From Prorocentrum cordatum (taxonomy: Eukaryota > Sar > Dinophyceae > Prorocentrales > Prorocentraceae): a stretch of 48,040 bases of DNA. The stretch lies in the NCBI GenBank assembly GCA_963575745.1, contig CAUYUJ010000958.1:583263-631302 (forward strand). The letters are read 5' to 3'. The stretch's first letter is position 1, and every line of letters starts with the position of its first letter. The notes beneath the pieces are model-generated. The model saw only the letters and a list, made by a program, of their open reading frames with translations, made no database searches and had not been told where the DNA came from. The translations under genes and the position numbers were made by a program. Of the stretch, positions 43,211 through 48,040 are shown in pieces.

Positions 43211-43829
43211 CCCTACCTAGGCTCTGCCTAGAAGGGTTCTTACTCTGTTTGCTTAAAGGGCCGGGCAGTGGGGCACGCCCTGGGCGGTTCCCCCGGCATC
43301 CGCCCCGCGGTTCCCCCAGTCCCCTGGGAGCTTTAGCTTTAGCCTTAGCCTTAGCTTTAGCTTTAGCTTAGCTTTAGCTTAGCTTTAGCTTAGCTTTAGC
43401 TTAGCTTTAGCTTAGCTTTAGCTCAGCTTTAGCTCAGCATTAGCTCAGCTTTAGCTTTAGCTTAGCTGTAGCTTAGCTTTGGCCTAGCGTTTCGCTTAGC
43501 TTTTCGCTTAGCTTTAGCTTAGCTTTAGCTCAGCTTTAGCTTAGCTTTAGCTTAGCTTTAGCTTAGCTTTAGCCTAGCTTTAGCTTAACGTTAGCTGAGC
43601 TTTAGCTTAGCTTTACCTAAGCATTAGCTTAACTTTAGCTTAACTTTATCTTAGCTTTAGCTTAGCTTTAGCTTAGCTTCAGCTTAGCTTCATCTTAGCT
43701 TTAGCTTAGCTTTATCTTAGCTTTAGCTTAGCTTTAGCTTAGCTTTAGCTTAGCTTTAACTTAGCTTTAGCTTAGCTTTACTGTTACTACTAATGCTGCT
43801 TTCCTAGGGGCTCCAACTCCTAGGTAGGG
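43211..43829. repeat. Inner element copy 2: CCCTACCTAGG ends and (AGCTTTAGCTT)n
   Basis: Same ends and order as copy 1, with near-identical terminal 50-60 bp (one base differs in the segment GGGTTCCAACTC versus GGGCTCCAACTC). The AGCTTTAGCTT interior is longer (about 43330-43780) and varies independently. The copies are in direct orientation and separated by 45 bp. Confidence 0.85.
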
Positions 43830-43885
43830 TCGCACTGGGATAATTTATTTTCCTCCTGTAGAGGGACAGGCACCGACTTAAACGC

Positions 43886-44700
43886 CAGCGCATTGGACGT
43901 CAGGTGCCCTCCAGCGAGGGGCCCGCCTCCTCGCCCCTGCAGGCCGCGGCAGCGTGTCCCCGACACCGGCCCCGAGGGGATGCTGCCGCTGCGCGCGGTG
44001 AACTGCTCGAGGGTCTCCTGACACGGCACTGCCACTTTTTTGGGGCAACTCCATGGACAGCAGCGCCCGTGGGGGTGCGAGAGGGAGACGTGATCTAAAA
44101 GATATAAGGAAAAAGGATGAGAAGGAATCTGTTGGGGAGCATGAAGAGGAGGCTGAGGAGGAGGAGGAGGATGAGGAGGAGGAGGAGGAGGAGGAGGAGG
44201 AGGAGGGCAGCAGCGCCCCGGTGTGGAGGTGCGGTGGCCCCATCACTCTGCGCTGTCCGCCCTTCCCCCCCGTCGGCGTGCGAGCACTCCCTCCCTTGCC
44301 GCCGCGTCCACGGCGTGCGTTGTCGGCCCTCCAGGAGGCACAGGTTCCACGAGCTGCCCGAGGCCTGTTGTGGCATCTGCGCGCTGTTCAGGCCGAGTTT
44401 TTTTATAATAAGCATCACCTCCTCTGATGTCCCCGCGTTGTCTGATCCATTCGATCTGCCACTGCTTTTCATTCCCGAGACAGCTCCGCCCCATGGTGCT
44501 TGTTTGGCCTCTGCGCTGCCTCCGGCTCCACGTCCATGGTGTGTGACCGAGGTCTGGTTGCATTTCCCTCGTTCACGCTTGCTTTCCACGCCATCTGACG
44601 GCCCAGCTGTGGGTTCGAACGTGCTCAAGGTGTAGGTCTAGCTCGGTACATCCTCGCGGCAGCAGGCGCCGCAGTATTACACTGGACGCACTTGGTGCCA
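43886..44700. other. Stretch with a (GGA)n tract, no gene
   Basis: GGA triplets occupy about 44145-44212. The rest is unremarkable, with open frames on both strands lacking domains. Confidence 0.4.
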
Positions 44701-44702
44701 CA

Positions 44703-44780
44703 TTAGGAGGGAGGAGGATTTGGAGGAGGAGGATGAGGAGGAGGGGGAGGAGGAGGAGGGGGATTATGATGGTGATGATT

Positions 44781-44864
<84 letters not shown>

Positions 44865-45021
44865 TTGCTGATGATGCTGATGATGATGCTGATGATGATG
44901 ATGCTGATGCTGATGCTGATGATTAGGATGATGATGCGGCGGCTGCTGCCGCTGATGATGATGATGATGAGGAGGATGGGGATGAGGATGAGGATGAGGA
45001 TGAGGATGAGGATGAGGATGA

Positions 45022-45055
<34 letters not shown>

Positions 45056-45087
45056 GGTGATGATGATGATGATGATGATGGATGAGT

Positions 45088-45168
<81 letters not shown>

Positions 45169-45500
45169 GTGATGATGGTGATGATGGTGATGATTGATGG
45201 ACTTGATGGTGATGGTGATGGTGATGATGATGATGATGAGGAGGGAGGAGGAGGTGAGGAGGGGAGAGAGGGAGGAGGAGGAGGAGGATTTGGAGGAGGA
45301 GGAGGAGGATTTGGAGGAGGAGGAGGGAGGAGGAGGACGAGGGGTGTGCGGGAGGAGGAGGAGGAGGAGGAGGAGGAGGAGGAGGAGAGGAGAGGAGGAG
45401 GAGGATTAGGATTAGGATTAGGATTAGGATTAGAGGAGGAGGAGGAGAGGAGGAGTAGAGGAGGAGGTAGGAGGAGGAGGAGAGGCAGGAGGAGCAGGAG
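44703..45500. repeat. Compound (GGA)n/(GAT)n array
   Basis: GGA purines, then long (GAT)n at about 44775-44870 and 45088-45166 with GCTGAT and GGTGAT interruptions, then GGA again with GGATTT breaks. A short (GGATTA)5 run lies near 45401-45432. Poly-Asp, poly-Met, poly-His and poly-Ile frames are artefacts. Confidence 0.95.
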
Positions 45501-46910
45501 GAGCAGGAGGGGATGTTTTTCGCTCCTTTGCTGCAGGTCGGCGGTTGGCGTCCCCCGTCGCCTCCCCACCCCCGTCCCCGCCTCCCGCGCCAGAGAGCTT
45601 CCACGGCGGGCAGGCTTGTGGAGGCTGCCCGCTCCCCCCCCCCTCCCCCCCCTCCCTACCCCAGGGCCCCGCGCGCGCGGGGGAGAAGGAGGAGGAGGAG
45701 GAGGAGGAGGAGGAGGAGGAGGAGGAGGAGGAGGAGGAGGAGCTGGGTTCCGCCTCGAAGTTATGATGGATGACTTGATGGTCCTTCCTTTCTCTCCTCT
45801 CGCCAGATCTCCAGCCCAGATCGCCGGCGATGTGACCTCCTCAGCCGGCGGGCTGTTCCTCGATGTCGGCCCTCGGGGGGCAGCATCGGGCCCCAGAGCC
45901 ATCAAAAAGACGGATTCGGGGCGAGAAACTACCTCCGGGGAAGCGGTCGGGACTTCTAGGGCCACTGGTTGGAAAACACTAGCCCTGCAAAGCACCCTAA
46001 TAGCAGCAGAGGTGAAGATGCGAGTTGAGGAGTAGGAGGTCGGCTAGTAACAGCGTGCGTTCCTGTGTATTCCTAGGGGCGACAGCATGGCCATGTGCAT
46101 CTTAGTGTATTTTTGTACGAAGGGTCGGCCGTCCAGACCAGAAACGTGGCGTGCAGTGAGGCGAGAGCACGATTCCTGACTGCATCGTGCGGGAGTCTCA
46201 GGCGAAACGGCTGCCCGACCTGGCAGGCTAGGGTTCCCCGTCCCCCTTGCGGGACTCTTCTGTGGTTCTCTTTCACCATTGTTCGAACTCTGAAGCAGAA
46301 CGCCATCCGGGAATCTAAACATAGGATCTCTAGGGCTGCAGTGGGTTCGTGCCGCGGCGACGGGGCGGCGACTGGCGCGGGCGTTTCAAGGTTGAACGAC
46401 GCCAGTTGCCCAGGGCCAGCCGATATCGAACGACCTGCGCGATCGGAAAGCCGCGATCATGCAGGGTTGAACGACTAGCGCAGTGTCAGAGGCCGGCGCG
46501 CAAGTCGTCACGTCGCGAATTTGCTGTGCTGCCTCTCCGAATCACCCACCTGGTGTGAGCGCTGGTTTCCTCCTCCTGTTCGTCCTCCTTCTCGGCGTCT
46601 TCCATCATTCCATTCTCCTCGTTCTCCGCCTCCTCGCCCTCGCCCTCCTTGATCCAATCCAGGCGACACCAAGGTGCTCTGAGCTACCGTACATGGAAAC
46701 TACAATCGAACCACATTACATACCAATCGATCGTCATCATCACCGTTACCATCGTTTCCAGTCGTCACGATTGCCTGTGCGTCCGGGGGCGCGCGCGTTT
46801 GTGTGCAGACCCTACCAGACAGCAAACGGACGTCAGCTGACGGGCGCGCGTTCCAGCCGCGTGCTCTCTTGGAGTGCCCGGCGATGCTTGGAAGCTGGTG
46901 GGGAGCTCCG
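45500..46910. other. Gene-free stretch with a short (GGA)n tract
   Basis: GGA triplets at about 45687-45740. A GGTTGAACGAC repeat occurs at about 46391 and 46464. No gene or other long repeat is recognised. Confidence 0.4.
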
Positions 46911-46914
46911 GGCG

Positions 46915-47166
46915 ACAGAGACGACGACGACGACGACCCACGACGACGACGACGGCGGCGAGGACGACGACCACGACGACGGCGGCGGCGGCGACGACGA
47001 CGACGACCGACGAACGACGACCGACGACGACGACGACGGCGGCGGCGGCGGCGACGGTGAAGATCACGACGGCGATCACAGACGAACGACGGCCGACGAC
47101 GACGACGGCGACGGCGACGAAGACGAAGACGACGGTGGTGACGGCGACGACGACGACGATCGACGA
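46915..47166. repeat. (GAC)n/(GGC)n trinucleotide array
   Basis: GAC triplets with GGC and GAT substitutions. Frames give poly-Asp, poly-Arg and poly-Thr on + and poly-Val and poly-Arg on -. Confidence 0.95.
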
Positions 47167-47271
47167 TGTTCACACCCGACAGGCGAAGGTTGTTAGATTT
47201 TGAGAGAGGAACGTGGAGCAACGTCACTCGGGACATTTTGGCCCTGGCGGCCGCGGCATGCAGGGCTGGCG

Positions 47272-47935
47272 GGGCCTCACTCCTCGGCACTCCTTCCCAC
47301 TCCTCGGGGCTCCTCCTCATTTCATCGCACTCCTCCGCGCTCCTCCCACTCCTCCGCATTCCATCGCACTCCTCCCCACTTCTCCAGACTCCTCCCTACG
47401 TCTCACTCTTCGGTACTCCTCCTCACTCCTCGGGGTTCTTCTCTACTCCATCGCTCTCCTCAGAACTCTAACCGTTCCCCCCCAGACCTCGGCACTCCTC
47501 CCATTCCTCTGGACTCCACCCCACTCCATCGCCATCCTCGGTGCTTCTCCGGGCTCCTCCCGACTCCATCGCACTTCTCGGCGATCCTCCCTTCTCTTCC
47601 GGACTCGTCCCTCCATCTCATTCTTCGGCACTCCTCAGGACTCTTCCCTACTCCTCGGGATTCCCTCCCACTCCCCATTCCTTTCCCCTCCATCGCACTC
47701 TTCAGAGTCCTCTCCCCTGTACTCTATCTCAGCCCTCGGCGCTCCTCCCCATTCCTCGGGACTCCCTCCTACTCCATCACACTTGTCGGCACTCCTCCCT
47801 GCCCCTCGGGGCTCCTCCCTGATCCTTCCTCTGTCGCACTCCTCCGCACTCCTCCCCGTTCCTCGGGACTCCTTCCCACTCCATCGCACTCCTCGGCACT
47901 CCTCCCCAAGCCTCGGGCCCCCCCCCTGTCCCCTC
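47272..47935. repeat. Degenerate CTCCTCGGCACTCC repeat field
   Basis: Units CACTCCTCGGCACTCCTCC and CCCACTCCATCGCACTCCTC recur irregularly over more than 650 bp. Pro/Ser/His frames on + and Glu/Arg/Gly frames on - are artefacts. Confidence 0.8.
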
Positions 47936-48040
47936 CCCCCCCTCTTTCAGACTGGCCGACACAGTGGGGCAGGCCGGAGGAGAGCCCACCCAGCGACCTT
48001 GCAATGAGGGTCCCCCCCCCCCCAGACCCTCCCATCTTGG

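Larger units (their letters stand above)
42594..43885. mobile_element. Composite TIR element enclosing two tandem inner elements
   Basis: The outer ends 42594-42627 and 43850-43885 are inverted. Their innermost 19 bases (TGTCCCTCTACAGGAGGAA) are a perfect match, and similarity continues outward over GCGTT-AAG-CGG. The left end also matches the element at 9248. Inside are two copies of a second structure (42670-43165 and 43211-43829), each bounded by CCCTACCTAGG and its complement CCTAGGTAGGG and filled with AGCTTTAGCTT repeats. There are no open frames. This is either insertion of one element into another followed by duplication, or capture of a satellite by the outer element. Confidence 0.75.

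Noticed and set aside
42609-43868. TGTCCCTCTACAG ends as splice sites of an introner
   Set aside because: Read on either strand the left end would supply an acceptor and the right end a donor, which would define the interior as an exon, not an intron.
45401-45432. (GGATTA)n as a telomere-like repeat
   Set aside because: Dinoflagellate telomeres are expected to be TTTAGGG-type; this is a short variant inside a GGA/GAT array.

Overview
The window looks like nuclear DNA from a dinoflagellate. The grounds are GC-rich, gene-poor sequence, very long low-complexity arrays, a probable GC-AG intron, a near-match to the dinoflagellate trans-spliced leader (DinoSL) just upstream of an intronless gene, and mobile-element proteins of types I associate with dinoflagellate genomes. 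A large-genome species such as a Prorocentrum is a guess. Two runs of exactly 100 N (16512-16611, 40441-40540) are scaffold gaps, and both lie inside microsatellite arrays, so array lengths there are unknown.

Layout. 1-5.2 kb: degenerate CTTGGGG-rich repeat blocks, a ~83-bp minisatellite and gene-free DNA. 5247-7622 (+): the one gene that looks intact, a nucleic-acid-binding protein with a cold-shock domain, an RG/SR-rich region, a KH domain and two WW domains, with an intron inside the first WW domain. 8.1-13.5 kb: a dense set of short inverted-repeat elements, dispersed repeats and (TCC)n arrays. 14.2-17.9 kb: about 3.7 kb of almost unbroken alternating purine-pyrimidine DNA built from CA/CG steps. 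18.6-19.1 kb: TTAGACC-type repeats.

20.5-31.1 kb (+): three damaged protein-coding units in a row. Unit B (21113-22492) is intronless, has a DinoSL-like relic 32 nt upstream and carries one internal stop. Unit C (23687-25302) has two frameshifts at homopolymers, one beside a C24/G23 pair that could form a hairpin. Unit D (26712-29610) is a transposase-like gene broken by a 0.6-kb (TCC)n tract and frame changes. Related sequences in inverted orientation at 20471-20570 and 30990-31075 bracket B-C-D, so a large (~10.6 kb) DNA transposon is possible but unproven.

31.7-33.9 kb (+): a decayed non-LTR retrotransposon with reverse transcriptase, a zinc knuckle and RNase H spread over several frames. 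34-48 kb has no convincing gene. It holds CA, GGA, GAT, ACT and GAC arrays, a 90-bp minisatellite, several foldback or MITE-like elements (38.1, 39.7 and 42.6-43.9 kb), another CTTGGGG block, and a degenerate CTCC-rich array at the end.

I found no rRNA, tRNA or CRISPR array and no bacterial-type operon or promoter signals. Most of the sequence is mobile-element and satellite material. The recurrent theme is short terminal-inverted-repeat elements that carry microsatellites inside them.
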